Assembly: GCA_965227255.1 (NCBI GenBank)
Contig: CBDDFS010000001.1
Location: 1 to 64,000 of the forward strand
Length of the DNA: 64,000 nucleotides
DNA from: CBDDFS01 sp965227255
GTDB taxonomy: Bacteria; Bacteroidota; Bacteroidia; Flavobacteriales_E; Vicingaceae
Direction of reading: 5' to 3'
Below the pieces are notes generated by a model. That model saw only the letters and a program-made list of their open reading frames with translations, was not told the DNA's origin and made no database searches. Below, in pieces: positions 27,873 through 36,767 of the stretch. Every line of letters begins with the position of its first letter. Within the stretch, counting starts at the first letter, position 1. A program made the position numbers and the translations under genes.

Positions 27873-28913
27873 TTAGTTGCGCTCTGCACCAGAGTAATTC
27901 CTCCATTTATCAACAACGGAAGAAAAATCTTCCGGCAATTCACTTTCAAAGAATAGATCTTTTCCTGTCAGAGGATGCTTGAAACCCAGCGTCTTGGCGT
28001 GAAGGGATTGTCTGGGTATCATTTTAAAACAATTCTGAACAAACTGTTTGTACTTCGTGAATGTGGTGCCTTTCACAATCCGGTCACCACCATATTCCGG
28101 GTCGTTGAACAAAGGATGACCAATATGTTTGAAATGCACACGGATCTGATGAGTTCTTCCAGTTTCCAGCTTGCATTCAACCAGTGTGACATAGCCAAAT
28201 CTTTCAAGGACCTTATAGTTTGTAATAGCCACCTTGCCGTGATCACCTTCCGGAAAAACAGACATTACCTTTCTGTTCTTCAAACTTCGACCGATATTCC
28301 CTTCAATCCTGCCCTCTTCTTCTTTAACATCACCCCAAACCAGGGCCCAGTAGGTACGCTCGATGGTTCTTTCAAAGAAATATCTGGATAAAATCGTAAG
28401 ACTCTCTTCATTTTTAGCAATGACCATTACTCCGCTGGTATTTTTATCCAGACGATGCACCAGTCCGGGCCTTTGATCTTCATTTTGAATTTTCGCGATT
28501 TCTTTAAAGTGATATACCAGACCGTTTACCAAAGTGCCCGTATAATTCCCATATCCCGGATGAACAACTAATCCCGCCTGTTTATTAATAATGATAAGAT
28601 CATCGTCCTCGTATAGAATGGTAAGAGGAATATCCTCAGGGATCAATTCAATTTCCCTTCTTGGATAAGGGCGAACGAAAGAGATATCATCCAAAGGATG
28701 AACCTTGTAATTGGACTTAACTACTTTATTATTGACAAGGATGTTTCCGGCCGCTGCAGCCTGCTGAATTTTATTTCTGGAAAGATGTGGTATTCTGTCA
28801 ACGAGAAATTTATCGATTCTTAAAAAGGACTGTCCCTTATCCGCTACGATATGGAAATGCTCGAATAACTCGTCATTCTCCTCTGATTCAAAAATCTTAT
28901 TCTCTTCTTCCAT
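27873..28913 (-). CDS. RluA-family pseudouridine synthase (RluD-like)
   Basis: 346 aa. The N-terminal S4 RNA-binding domain is seen in RIDKFLVDRIPHLSRNKIQ...ILVNNKVVKSNYKV. The catalytic domain has the family motif PGLVHRLDKNTSG with Asp156 as the nucleophile, followed by ERTYWALVWG and the GRTHQIRVH motif. It isomerises uridine to pseudouridine in 23S rRNA or tRNA; the target is not certain from sequence. An acidic N-terminal tail of about 20 residues is extra. Its ATG overlaps the stop of the upstream T9SS protein gene by one base. Confidence 0.92.
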   Translation of the reverse strand: MEEENKIFESEENDELFEHFHIVADKGQSFLRIDKFLVDRIPHLSRNKIQQAAAAGNILVNNKVVKSNYKVHPLDDISFVRPYPRREIELIPEDIPLTILYEDDDLIIINKQAGLVVHPGYGNYTGTLVNGLVYHFKEIAKIQNEDQRPGLVHRLDKNTSGVMVIAKNEESLTILSRYFFERTIERTYWALVWGDVKEEEGRIEGNIGRSLKNRKVMSVFPEGDHGKVAITNYKVLERFGYVTLVECKLETGRTHQIRVHFKHIGHPLFNDPEYGGDRIVKGTTFTKYKQFVQNCFKMIPRQSLHAKTLGFKHPLTGKDLFFESELPEDFSSVVDKWRNYSGAERN

Positions 28914-30934
28914 TATCTTCTCACAAGAAATTTGGCATGCAATGTGTTTGAATGCTCATCGATCATTCTCACAATATACATTCCTTCAGTGAGTGAAGAT
29001 ATATCAAAGTTTGTTTGTTGTGTAAAAGTTGAACGTTGTACTATCCTACCTTCTAAATCATATACCTCAACGGTCCAGTTCGAATTATTGTCGTCATCAA
29101 AGGCTATATTCAAGACATTAGAAGCAGGGTTGGGATATAAGGTAAAGCTGGTTTCAGTCGTCTTTGGTCTGATCTTTTCTACACCTACAACGGGTTCATT
29201 CACATTCCTGAATGAGGGTCTTATCATTAGTGCACCAGCCGGAACACTCGAACTGGCACTGGAGAGCTGCCATCCGGTTCCGATGTTGTAATACAATTTA
29301 TTATTTCTTGCTTTGTTTAGGTCATATCCAATATTCATGACCTCACTGGTGATCTTCTGGTAACCGACATAGAATGTGTCACTTACAATAACGGGATCTT
29401 CAAAATACAATCTCGAGAAATGATTTACACCCTTGGCTGGATATTCCGGCGAAGAAACTGACGAGTTCTCATAAATAATATCTCCCGGCACATTGCCATT
29501 ATTGTCCCAAACCGTAAGTCGAAAAATCTCATCACTTCGATCGTAGATCACGGGATTGAAATGGATGTATACCGAAGTGAGTGTATCTTCAACATTTTCC
29601 GGCAATGTGAATTGAACAGCCACCTGCCCTTCATCAGATTTAACACCATAACCTGCTTCAGCGCTGCCATCATCGTAAGCATAATACGAACCAAACACCT
29701 GGTAATTCTCAACTTGGTTGTTTAATTCGATCAATTCAACAGGACCAATCCTTCTTCGCAGAATTGTTTTTTTGAGGAAGTAAGTTGTTCCATTGTCCGG
29801 AACGGCACTATTCTCAAAAACAAAGGTGTGTCTTGGCTCTGATGGATCCGGCATTTTTTGATTCAGGACACAGGCTCTGGCAGGAATTCCAACAGAAAGA
29901 GGTGTGGCTCCCACGATGTTATCTACTTCAGTTCCGGATTCATCGTCTGCCCTGTATTCAATATCAACCGTTACGGAAGAAGAAAACGTATTCCTCATCT
30001 TGTAAGTCATTCGCCGATCCCTTGCGAATTGACTTTCATTGCCCACATAGTGAAACCATGGCATGGATTCATAAGTATCTATCAATGAACCCACATCATC
30101 AATGAAGGTATAATCTCCCAGCTCATCATGTGAATTTGGATCGCTGCTCAAGACAACGTAATCCAAATGCCAGTGATCTATGTTGCCCGATGTATTCCCG
30201 TAGCTTATAAAACGAAACTGAAAACTATCCTGATAAAGTGTTGGTGAAATTTTAAACGTATGTGCTTTGAAGGCGGCATTGCAGGCCGTATCACCTCCTA
30301 AAGCATAACCTTCCTTGCCCCATATTTGTATCCATCTTCCTACAAAGGTCGAATCAATTGATGTGTCTGGTGGATTTACTGTTCCATCAATGATGGTGTC
30401 GTATTTGTAAGGTTGATAGAACTGTAATGTGAGTGAGTCTTCAGGAGAATTGGCATTCGGATTTAAACCCTGGGCCTGAGTGAAGAAAGAAAGGTAAATA
30501 GGAGGATCATTCTTTCTATCAACTTTATTGAGTTTTATGGGCAAGGTGGCAAGTGTATCACATGGACCGTAGGAAGTAGGTGTGATGAAATTGTAAGGAT
30601 AACCATGTTCATCCAGGCCATCAAAGGTGGCCACACCAATACTTACTGGTTTGATCGGGAAATTTCGATTAATGTAGACCGACTTACCCTGCCAGATATG
30701 GTCGTCAGGAACATTGGCATTGTAGCTGAAATCGTCGAGTATGATGTAAGGAGTAGAATCCAGATCTACATCGATGTATTCAGGAATACTGGATTTTAGT
30801 CCCTTGATTTCTTTCTGATTCATTAACTGAGCATTCATCTGGAGCGGAATAATCACTTCCTGTCCAAAGCCCTGAAAACAGAGAAAAAGAATCAGATTAC
30901 TTAAGAGTATCCTGTATCGTGTCGCGAACTGCAC
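28913..30934 (-). CDS. Secreted protein with type IX secretion sorting domain
   Basis: GTG at 30934 is chosen because it starts a normal signal peptide (MQFATRYRILLSNLILFLCF...GQ) and leaves only a 38-base overlap with the PASTA gene; the frame itself opens at 30988. The product is about 673 aa. A long extracellular beta-rich body contains WHLDYVVLSSDPN, a pattern common in MAM/jelly-roll-like modules. The last 80 residues are a T9SS type A domain: FTLYPNPASNVLNIAF, VEVYDLEGRIV, DISSLTEGMYIVRM, ending KFLVRR. It is exported and cell-surface attached or released. Confidence 0.82.
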   Translation of the reverse strand: MQFATRYRILLSNLILFLCFQGFGQEVIIPLQMNAQLMNQKEIKGLKSSIPEYIDVDLDSTPYIILDDFSYNANVPDDHIWQGKSVYINRNFPIKPVSIGVATFDGLDEHGYPYNFITPTSYGPCDTLATLPIKLNKVDRKNDPPIYLSFFTQAQGLNPNANSPEDSLTLQFYQPYKYDTIIDGTVNPPDTSIDSTFVGRWIQIWGKEGYALGGDTACNAAFKAHTFKISPTLYQDSFQFRFISYGNTSGNIDHWHLDYVVLSSDPNSHDELGDYTFIDDVGSLIDTYESMPWFHYVGNESQFARDRRMTYKMRNTFSSSVTVDIEYRADDESGTEVDNIVGATPLSVGIPARACVLNQKMPDPSEPRHTFVFENSAVPDNGTTYFLKKTILRRRIGPVELIELNNQVENYQVFGSYYAYDDGSAEAGYGVKSDEGQVAVQFTLPENVEDTLTSVYIHFNPVIYDRSDEIFRLTVWDNNGNVPGDIIYENSSVSSPEYPAKGVNHFSRLYFEDPVIVSDTFYVGYQKITSEVMNIGYDLNKARNNKLYYNIGTGWQLSSASSSVPAGALMIRPSFRNVNEPVVGVEKIRPKTTETSFTLYPNPASNVLNIAFDDDNNSNWTVEVYDLEGRIVQRSTFTQQTNFDISSLTEGMYIVRMIDEHSNTLHAKFLVRR

Positions 30935-31778
30935 TTTGATAAATATTTCGGTACAAGCTTGAATCAAAGTTAACGTTGATTGTGTCAATTTTATTTTCCA
31001 AGATGGTATATTCTATATCAACCGGACTTCCCATTGGAAGCCATGATTCAGCACTGTAATAAGGATCTTGTTTCCAAACCATGGCTGCGGCTGAATCTTC
31101 GTCATCATATACTGAACCATCGTAGATTTCAACTCCAAGATTCAAATATGACTTTTTCAGTATTTCCAGAACTTCCTCCCGTTTCATACCAACAAGAAAT
31201 GGCACAAGAACCTTTTCATCACTCAATCCGGATCCCAAAACGAGATCTACCTTGATTCCTTTTTTCACAACGGTATCCGCCCTCACCTCTTTTCCATTCA
31301 CCAATTGCGCAAGCACACAATTCACACATTGATCCGGCTGATAGATCAACTCCCCAAGGCTTAGTCCACTGCTTTCAATCATGGAAACGGCCTGACGCAT
31401 GGATCTGTCTACTACATAAGGCAATCGAACACTAGGTGGATTCATCGAATTCACCGTAATATAAATCACTCTATCCTTCTTGACCTTACTGAATGCTGCT
31501 GGATTTTGATTCACAACAAGACCTTTCTCTTCCTCACCAATATAGATGCTGTCGATGATCTTAAAGCGTAGATTTTTTTCGGCAAGAAAATCCTTTAGAT
31601 CCCTTTTATCCAATCCATTCAAATCCGGCACCGTTATCTCTTCTCCATGCAAGGTGTAAGAGTCAAGGAAGCGCATCGTACCATACACTATTCCGCCGAA
31701 AACAAGTATCGCAAGAAGGACGTTGAGTAAGAATTTTGGGGACTTGAGAATACGTAGAAATGACCTGATTTTACTCAC
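30897..31778 (-). CDS. PASTA-domain membrane protein
   Basis: One N-terminal membrane span (FLLNVLLAILVFGGIVYG) is followed by three PASTA repeats facing the periplasm: ITVPDLNGLDKRDLKDFL, VRLPYVVDRSMRQAVSMI and VLVPFLVGMKREEVLEIL. PASTA domains bind peptidoglycan or stabilise penicillin-binding proteins and kinases; no kinase or transpeptidase domain is attached here. A -7 element sits on the TTG at 31805, so I start at GTG 31778 (MSKIRSFLRIL...). It diverges from ddl, which fits a cell-wall role. Confidence 0.85.
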   Translation of the reverse strand: MSKIRSFLRILKSPKFLLNVLLAILVFGGIVYGTMRFLDSYTLHGEEITVPDLNGLDKRDLKDFLAEKNLRFKIIDSIYIGEEEKGLVVNQNPAAFSKVKKDRVIYITVNSMNPPSVRLPYVVDRSMRQAVSMIESSGLSLGELIYQPDQCVNCVLAQLVNGKEVRADTVVKKGIKVDLVLGSGLSDEKVLVPFLVGMKREEVLEILKKSYLNLGVEIYDGSVYDDEDSAAAMVWKQDPYYSAESWLPMGSPVDIEYTILENKIDTINVNFDSSLYRNIYQSAVRDTIQDTLK

Positions 31779-31802
31779 TTCGAATTGTTGATAAGAGTCG
31801 GG

Positions 31803-31810
31803 CAAATATA
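31803..31810 (-). promoter_or_regulatory. Candidate -7 element for the PASTA gene
   Basis: Leftward TATATTTG matches TAnnTTTG and overlaps the first in-frame TTG, so transcription would start downstream of it and favour the GTG at 31778 as the start codon. Confidence 0.45.
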
Positions 31811-31867
31811 GGAAACATAAAAGAAGCCTTATGTACTTTCATAGCAGTGCAAAACACATAATCAAGA

Positions 31868-32842
31868 ATGGCAAGACAGAACGTAGCAATACTGGCAGGA
31901 GGGTACTCTTCAGAGTGGGAAATATCGATGCAAAGCGCCAAGGTTGTGCAACAAAATTTACAGACAGACTTTTACAATTCATTTATCGTAAGCATAAAAA
32001 AAGATGGATGGAAAGTTTTGGATGGAGAGAACACCTATGAGCTGGATTTGAATCTATTTGGATTCGATAAGGACGGTGAGATTGTGAAATTTGATGTGGC
32101 ATTTAACGCCATACATGGACACCCTGGTGAAAATGGCCCCCTACAGGGATACCTGGAATCGAGAGGAATTCCTCATACATCCTGCAATCAGGCTGTTTCT
32201 GCTTTGACCTTCAACAAATGGCAGTGTAATTCAATTTTAAAGCTCTTTGGCTTTACTTGTGCTAAGTCCCTATTGCTTCAAAAAGATGATGAGATCGATG
32301 AAGTTTTTATTTCAAACGAGCTTGGATTGCCTCTTTTCGTCAAACCGAATAATGCTGGATCGAGTTTCGGTGTATCCAAAGTAAAAAACCAGGCCGATAT
32401 CGTTCCGGCCATTGAAAAAGCCTGGTCAGAGGATAATGAAGTAGTTCTGGAAGCCTTTATGGATGGTCCTGAACTCGGCGTGGGTGTCTTTAGAAACGAA
32501 GGAATGATCATTCCCCTTCCACCTACTGAGATTCGGACTGAAAACGAATTCTTCGATTACGAAGCCAAGTATGAAGGAAAGGCCCAGGAGATCACTCCAG
32601 CCGAAATTGGCGAGGAAATGACGATTGCAGTCCAACGCATCAGTCGGGATGTATACAAAAGATTAAATGCAGCGGGCATCATTCGAGTTGATTTCATTCT
32701 TGTGGGTAATGAACCGCATATTATTGAAGTGAATACAGTTCCAGGCCTGTCTGCAGAAAGCCTTGTTCCGCAACAAGTGAGGGCTATGGGTCTGGATATG
32801 GCTCAGTTCTTCCATATGCTGCTTCAAGAAGCGTCTATTTGA
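31868..32842 (+). CDS. ddl: D-alanine--D-alanine ligase
   Basis: 324 aa ATP-grasp ligase making the D-Ala-D-Ala end of peptidoglycan precursors. The N-terminal strand VAILAGGYSSEWEISMQSA, HGHPGENGPLQGYLE, the ATP-binding PLFVKPNNAGSSFGVSKV and the metal-binding IIEVNTVPGLSAESLVPQQ are all intact. It is divergent from the PASTA gene with a short shared promoter region. A heptamer repeat begins two bases past its stop. Confidence 0.95.
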   Translation: MARQNVAILAGGYSSEWEISMQSAKVVQQNLQTDFYNSFIVSIKKDGWKVLDGENTYELDLNLFGFDKDGEIVKFDVAFNAIHGHPGENGPLQGYLESRGIPHTSCNQAVSALTFNKWQCNSILKLFGFTCAKSLLLQKDDEIDEVFISNELGLPLFVKPNNAGSSFGVSKVKNQADIVPAIEKAWSEDNEVVLEAFMDGPELGVGVFRNEGMIIPLPPTEIRTENEFFDYEAKYEGKAQEITPAEIGEEMTIAVQRISRDVYKRLNAAGIIRVDFILVGNEPHIIEVNTVPGLSAESLVPQQVRAMGLDMAQFFHMLLQEASI

Positions 32843-32843
32843 G

Positions 32844-32878
32844 CTATGATCTATGATCTATGAGCTATGATTTATGAT
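32844..32878. repeat. Heptanucleotide tandem repeat after ddl
   Basis: Five 7-base units in succession: CTATGAT, CTATGAT, CTATGAG, CTATGAT, TTATGAT. They begin two bases after the ddl stop and lie in the 78-base gap to the convergent rdgB. No terminator hairpin is seen in the gap. Confidence 0.8.
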
Positions 32879-32920
32879 CTAAGGAGACTGTGGACTTGGT
32901 TTATGTGAGATTGCGGGGAA

Positions 32921-33499
32921 TTATTCATTCAAGTAAGCTACAAAGCTTCTCAAGGCTCGTCCTCGGTGTGAGATCTCATTTTTTTCATCCATGCTCATTT
33001 GAGCGAATGATATTTCAAATCCATCCGGAATGAAAATTGGATCGTAGCCAAATCCTTTGTCTCCCATTCTATCCATTGTGATCTTTCCATTAACCACGCC
33101 TTCAGAATAGTTGATTTTCCCATCGATGATGGAAGCAATGACAGTTCGAAATCGTGCCTTTCGATTTTCCATTCCATCAAGTTCAGCAAGGACTTTATTG
33201 ATGTTGTCATCGGCCGAGCATCCCGGACCTGCATACCTCGCGGAAAAAACTCCTGGTCTTCCATCTAGCGCTTCTATTTCCAGTCCTGTATCATCCGCAA
33301 AACAATTAACCCTATACTTATCGGAAACGAATTGTGCTTTCAGCAAAGCATTGCCCTCAAGCGTATCTGCTGTTTCAGGAATATCTCCTGTGAAACCGAG
33401 ATCGGCCAGACTTTTCAATATGAAACTCTCAGGGATTATTTTGCTGATCTCCTCGAGCTTATTTTTATTTCCTGAAGCAAAATAAAGGGTCGATGTCAT
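32921..33499 (-). CDS. rdgB: RdgB/HAM1 XTP/dITP pyrophosphatase
   Basis: 192 aa from the ATG at 33499 (the frame opens ten codons earlier at a TTG). It hydrolyses non-canonical purine triphosphates such as dITP and XTP to keep them out of DNA. Characteristic stretches are YFASGNKNKLEEI, ETADTLEGNALLKA, FADDTGLEIEALDGRPGVFSARYAG with its two ends, GFGYDPIFIP and SHRGRALR near the C-terminus. It is divergent from the sulfotransferase gene and marks the left border of the glycan cluster. Confidence 0.94.
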   Translation of the reverse strand: MTSTLYFASGNKNKLEEISKIIPESFILKSLADLGFTGDIPETADTLEGNALLKAQFVSDKYRVNCFADDTGLEIEALDGRPGVFSARYAGPGCSADDNINKVLAELDGMENRKARFRTVIASIIDGKINYSEGVVNGKITMDRMGDKGFGYDPIFIPDGFEISFAQMSMDEKNEISHRGRALRSFVAYLNE

Positions 33500-33556
33500 T
33501 CGATTTCTGGTTTTGAGTTCAGTTTCCAATGATGTTATTACTTTGGCACTGAATTT

Positions 33557-34450
33557 ATGTCGAAAGTATCATTTTTACCCAATCTTTTTGTCCTGGGAGC
33601 AGCCAAGGCAGGCACTACTTCAATTTACAACTTGCTGCGTTCACATCCCGACATCTGTATGTCAGATCCCAAAGAACCATTCTTCTTCGAATGTGAGTTT
33701 GAAAAGGGACTTAAGTTCTATGAAGACAAATATTTCAGCAATTGGAATGGTGAAAAAATAATCGGAGAAGCCCGGCATAGAAATCTGTATCTGCCATATG
33801 TGCCGGAGAGAATTCATTCCGTAAATCCTAACCCAAAATTAATCGTGATGTTGAGGGATCCGGTCGACAGGGCTTATTCCCACTGGTGGCATCTATTTTC
33901 CAGAGGTCTTGAAGATTTAGATTTCGAGAAGGCAATACAACTGGACCTTGAGAGAATACAAAAAGGTGACACAATAGAGGGAGATGAAAGAGTCGCTGAG
34001 TACTGTTCTATAGAAGATAATGTGAAAATGTTCAGGACATATGTTGACAGCGGATATTATACCCTACAGTTAAGGAAATATAATTCATTATTTAAGAAAG
34101 AAAATCTTCTCATTTTGTTGTTTGACGATCTGATCAACAAGCCTCAGAATTTGCTTGACAGGATGACCGATTTTTTGGATATCGATGGACTCAAATATGA
34201 GGAACTATCTCTGGAAGAAAGGAATGTTAAGAAAGTCAAGGAAGCTTCAGGGAGTCAAAAATTGATCGGCAAATACAGTGGTTTGAAATATTTGTTGCCT
34301 GTAAAAACAAAGGAAAAAATCCTTTCTATGTTTCAAGGAACAGATAAAAAAAAACACAGAAAGACATTAAAGATGCTGGAAGATCATTTTGCACCGCACA
34401 ATGCTTCCCTGGGTGAATTCAATATCGACGTGAGTAACTGGAATTCCTGA
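33557..34450 (+). CDS. PAPS-dependent sulfotransferase
   Basis: 297 aa. The 5'-phosphosulfate-binding loop is GAAKAGTTSIYNLL (residues 14-27) and the 3'-phosphate motif is LRDPVDRAYSHWW (99-111), the pair that defines the Sulfotransfer_1 fold. No signal or membrane span is seen, so it acts in the cytoplasm on an acceptor such as a lipid-linked glycan. It is the first rightward gene of the glycan cluster, six bases ahead of the flippase, which implies that sulfation precedes export. Confidence 0.88.
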   Translation: MSKVSFLPNLFVLGAAKAGTTSIYNLLRSHPDICMSDPKEPFFFECEFEKGLKFYEDKYFSNWNGEKIIGEARHRNLYLPYVPERIHSVNPNPKLIVMLRDPVDRAYSHWWHLFSRGLEDLDFEKAIQLDLERIQKGDTIEGDERVAEYCSIEDNVKMFRTYVDSGYYTLQLRKYNSLFKKENLLILLFDDLINKPQNLLDRMTDFLDIDGLKYEELSLEERNVKKVKEASGSQKLIGKYSGLKYLLPVKTKEKILSMFQGTDKKKHRKTLKMLEDHFAPHNASLGEFNIDVSNWNS

Positions 34451-34455
34451 ATATA

Positions 34456-35859
34456 ATGAGTCTGAAAAAGAAGATCATTGGCGAGAGCTTTATTTATGGA
34501 TTGTCGAGATACGCCTCCTTTCTCGCTGCTCTTTTTCTCACTCCTATTTATACCCGATTACTGACCAAAGCAGATTATGGTGTAATGGACATATTTAACA
34601 AATGGAATATGTTCGCTATATCCATTATTCCATTGGGATTGTACAATGCCCTCATCCGCTTCTATCCTGAAGCACAAAAAAACGAAGAAAGCAAGAGAAA
34701 ACTTCTGGGCAGCATTTTTACAGGCCTGGTTATACTTTCCTTCCTGTACATATTCCTCATGCTGAGCATAAAAACCTTCTTTATCGATTCACTGGTCGAA
34801 AGAGCTTTTAGCGGAATAGATCAGATCTATTTTTTCAGTCTGGGACTGGTTTGCTTTCAGGTTATTTTTAATTACGCTCTTCAGATGCTCAGGATGTATC
34901 ACAATAGCAAAGCCTACGCTGTTTTGAGTCTGACAAACTTTTGCATTCTCACAGCCTTTGGCTTCTACTACATTTATTTTCAGGGAGAAAATATTCTGGG
35001 TTTCTTCAGGGCTTCGTTGATCTCTTCAAGCGTTTCGATGCTAACTGGATTGTTGGTCATCCGGAAAGACATTCATTGGCTGATAGACTTTCAGGAATTG
35101 AAAAGACTGCTATCCTATTCTATCTATTTTCTTTCTGTTTTCTTTTTGTTTCAGGTTACCGACATCATCGACAGGTACCTGATAAAGACGTTCTATACGC
35201 TGGATGAAGTTGGAATTTACTCCATTGGAAGCAGATTGAGCAGTGTGATTCTTATTGCCACAAGTGCGGTATCACTTGCCTGGATGCCTTATGCCATAGA
35301 AATAAAAGACAGGAAAGACTCCGACAATATCTACAGACGTATGTTCAATGCTTATGTTATTGCCGGTTTCGTTTTAGTTTCCATTCTCATTGTATTGAAA
35401 CAAGAATTGATAACCGTCTTTGCTCCTTCTTACGGAGATTCGGCGATTATCGTAGTTCTGTTGTCCACTTTTAATTTCCTCATGGGTTTTGTTTACGTTT
35501 TCACCATCGGAATACAGTTAAGTAAAAAAACTTGGGTCTTACCCATTGCAGCGATCACGGCAGTTTTGGTAAAGCTAGTTTTGAGCATCACACTGATCGG
35601 ACCTTATGGAATTTCTGGTATTGCCTTCGCGTCTGTTTTAGAGGCCATCATTTGGGTTGGAATTCAGCACCTTTACAGTCAGAGATTTTGGAGAATCAGC
35701 TTTAATTATTGGATATTGATTTATCCGCTTTCCATCCTTCTGGTTTATTATGCATCTTCTCTTGCAGATGATGAAGCATCACTGATCAATAAAGCCTTAT
35801 TATTGCTGGCCATATCAGGAATAGCCCTCTTCCACTTTAAGAAACTGGCATATAAATGA
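34456..35859 (+). CDS. Polysaccharide flippase (Wzx/MATE-like)
   Basis: 467 aa with about 12-14 hydrophobic spans throughout. The N-terminus IIGESFIYGLSRYASFLAALFLTPIYTRLLT is the usual opening of oligosaccharide flippases (two parts of that stretch are diagnostic: GLSRYASF and PIYTRLLTKADYG). It is expected to move undecaprenyl-linked repeat units across the inner membrane. The stop overlaps the ATG of the next methyltransferase gene (ATGA), so the two are translated together. Confidence 0.88.
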   Translation: MSLKKKIIGESFIYGLSRYASFLAALFLTPIYTRLLTKADYGVMDIFNKWNMFAISIIPLGLYNALIRFYPEAQKNEESKRKLLGSIFTGLVILSFLYIFLMLSIKTFFIDSLVERAFSGIDQIYFFSLGLVCFQVIFNYALQMLRMYHNSKAYAVLSLTNFCILTAFGFYYIYFQGENILGFFRASLISSSVSMLTGLLVIRKDIHWLIDFQELKRLLSYSIYFLSVFFLFQVTDIIDRYLIKTFYTLDEVGIYSIGSRLSSVILIATSAVSLAWMPYAIEIKDRKDSDNIYRRMFNAYVIAGFVLVSILIVLKQELITVFAPSYGDSAIIVVLLSTFNFLMGFVYVFTIGIQLSKKTWVLPIAAITAVLVKLVLSITLIGPYGISGIAFASVLEAIIWVGIQHLYSQRFWRISFNYWILIYPLSILLVYYASSLADDEASLINKALLLLAISGIALFHFKKLAYK

Positions 35860-36767
35860 AACTTGTTGAAATAAATTGTCCGGTCTGCAATGACACAAAA
35901 TCTTCTGATCGTTGGAAGGTGGGTGACTGGAAAGTTGTGCAATGCGGTAACTGTGGTTTTAGATTCACCAATCCAAGACCTGATGACCTCTCTGTGTTTT
36001 ATGATGAGGATTATTTCAAGGATCACAGACACAGGAAAAAGTTCTTCGATGATGAAGGCAATGTAATTTCCTCTAGTGGCTCATATTGGAATCGTATATC
36101 GGATATTGAGCATTACTCCACTAAAAGGGGGCGAATTCTCGAAGTTGGCGCGGCCAGGGGTGAGTTTTTGAATGCCATGAAACTGAGAGGTTGGACCGCA
36201 AGTGGAATAGAGATCTCGGAGGATGCCGTTCTGAAGGCAAAGGAACTCTTTGATCTCGATCTTCACAGAGGTATGATGGAGGACTATAGCAGTCAGGAAT
36301 TGTTTGACGCCGTGGTTATGTATCAAACCCTTGAACATGTAACTGATCCAAAATATATCGTTGAGAGATCCTACGAATTATTGAATAAGGAAGGTATTCT
36401 GTTGATCGAGGTTCCTAATACAGACTCATTCGACTTCAGAACTAACAGGAAAAGAAGGACAGACATGCTTGACCTTCCTCGACATCTGAATCACTTTAAT
36501 TCTAAGAGCCTGATTAAACTGGTTGAGAACGCCGGTTTTGAAATTATGGACATTGACCTCTATATGCCCAATTTTCTTTTGAAGCTTCAGGATCTCTGGT
36601 TTGGAATGAAATCAAAAAAGGAAGCAGGAGAGAATAAAAGAGAACAAAAGCAGGCCACTACAATTCCCATGGCAAAAAAGTATCAATCCGGAAAGCTCAA
36701 AATGATACAAAAAATCACAAAAATATTCCCGGGATGGAGAATTACTGTGATCGCCAGAAAGCCCTAA
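35856..36767 (+). CDS. Zinc-ribbon class I SAM methyltransferase
   Basis: 303 aa. An N-terminal zinc ribbon (Cys8, Cys11, Cys30, Cys33, then FRFTNPRPD) precedes a Rossmann methyltransferase domain with motif I RILEVGAARGEF (residues about 91-102) and the YQTLEHVTDPKY and LIEVPNTDSFDF segments. This domain pair is common in Bacteroidota sugar and LPS clusters. A very similar ribbon-methyltransferase forms the second half of the 45965-48040 protein. It overlaps the flippase start-stop and ends tail to tail with the MBL-fold gene. Confidence 0.85.
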   Translation: MKLVEINCPVCNDTKSSDRWKVGDWKVVQCGNCGFRFTNPRPDDLSVFYDEDYFKDHRHRKKFFDDEGNVISSSGSYWNRISDIEHYSTKRGRILEVGAARGEFLNAMKLRGWTASGIEISEDAVLKAKELFDLDLHRGMMEDYSSQELFDAVVMYQTLEHVTDPKYIVERSYELLNKEGILLIEVPNTDSFDFRTNRKRRTDMLDLPRHLNHFNSKSLIKLVENAGFEIMDIDLYMPNFLLKLQDLWFGMKSKKEAGENKREQKQATTIPMAKKYQSGKLKMIQKITKIFPGWRITVIARKP

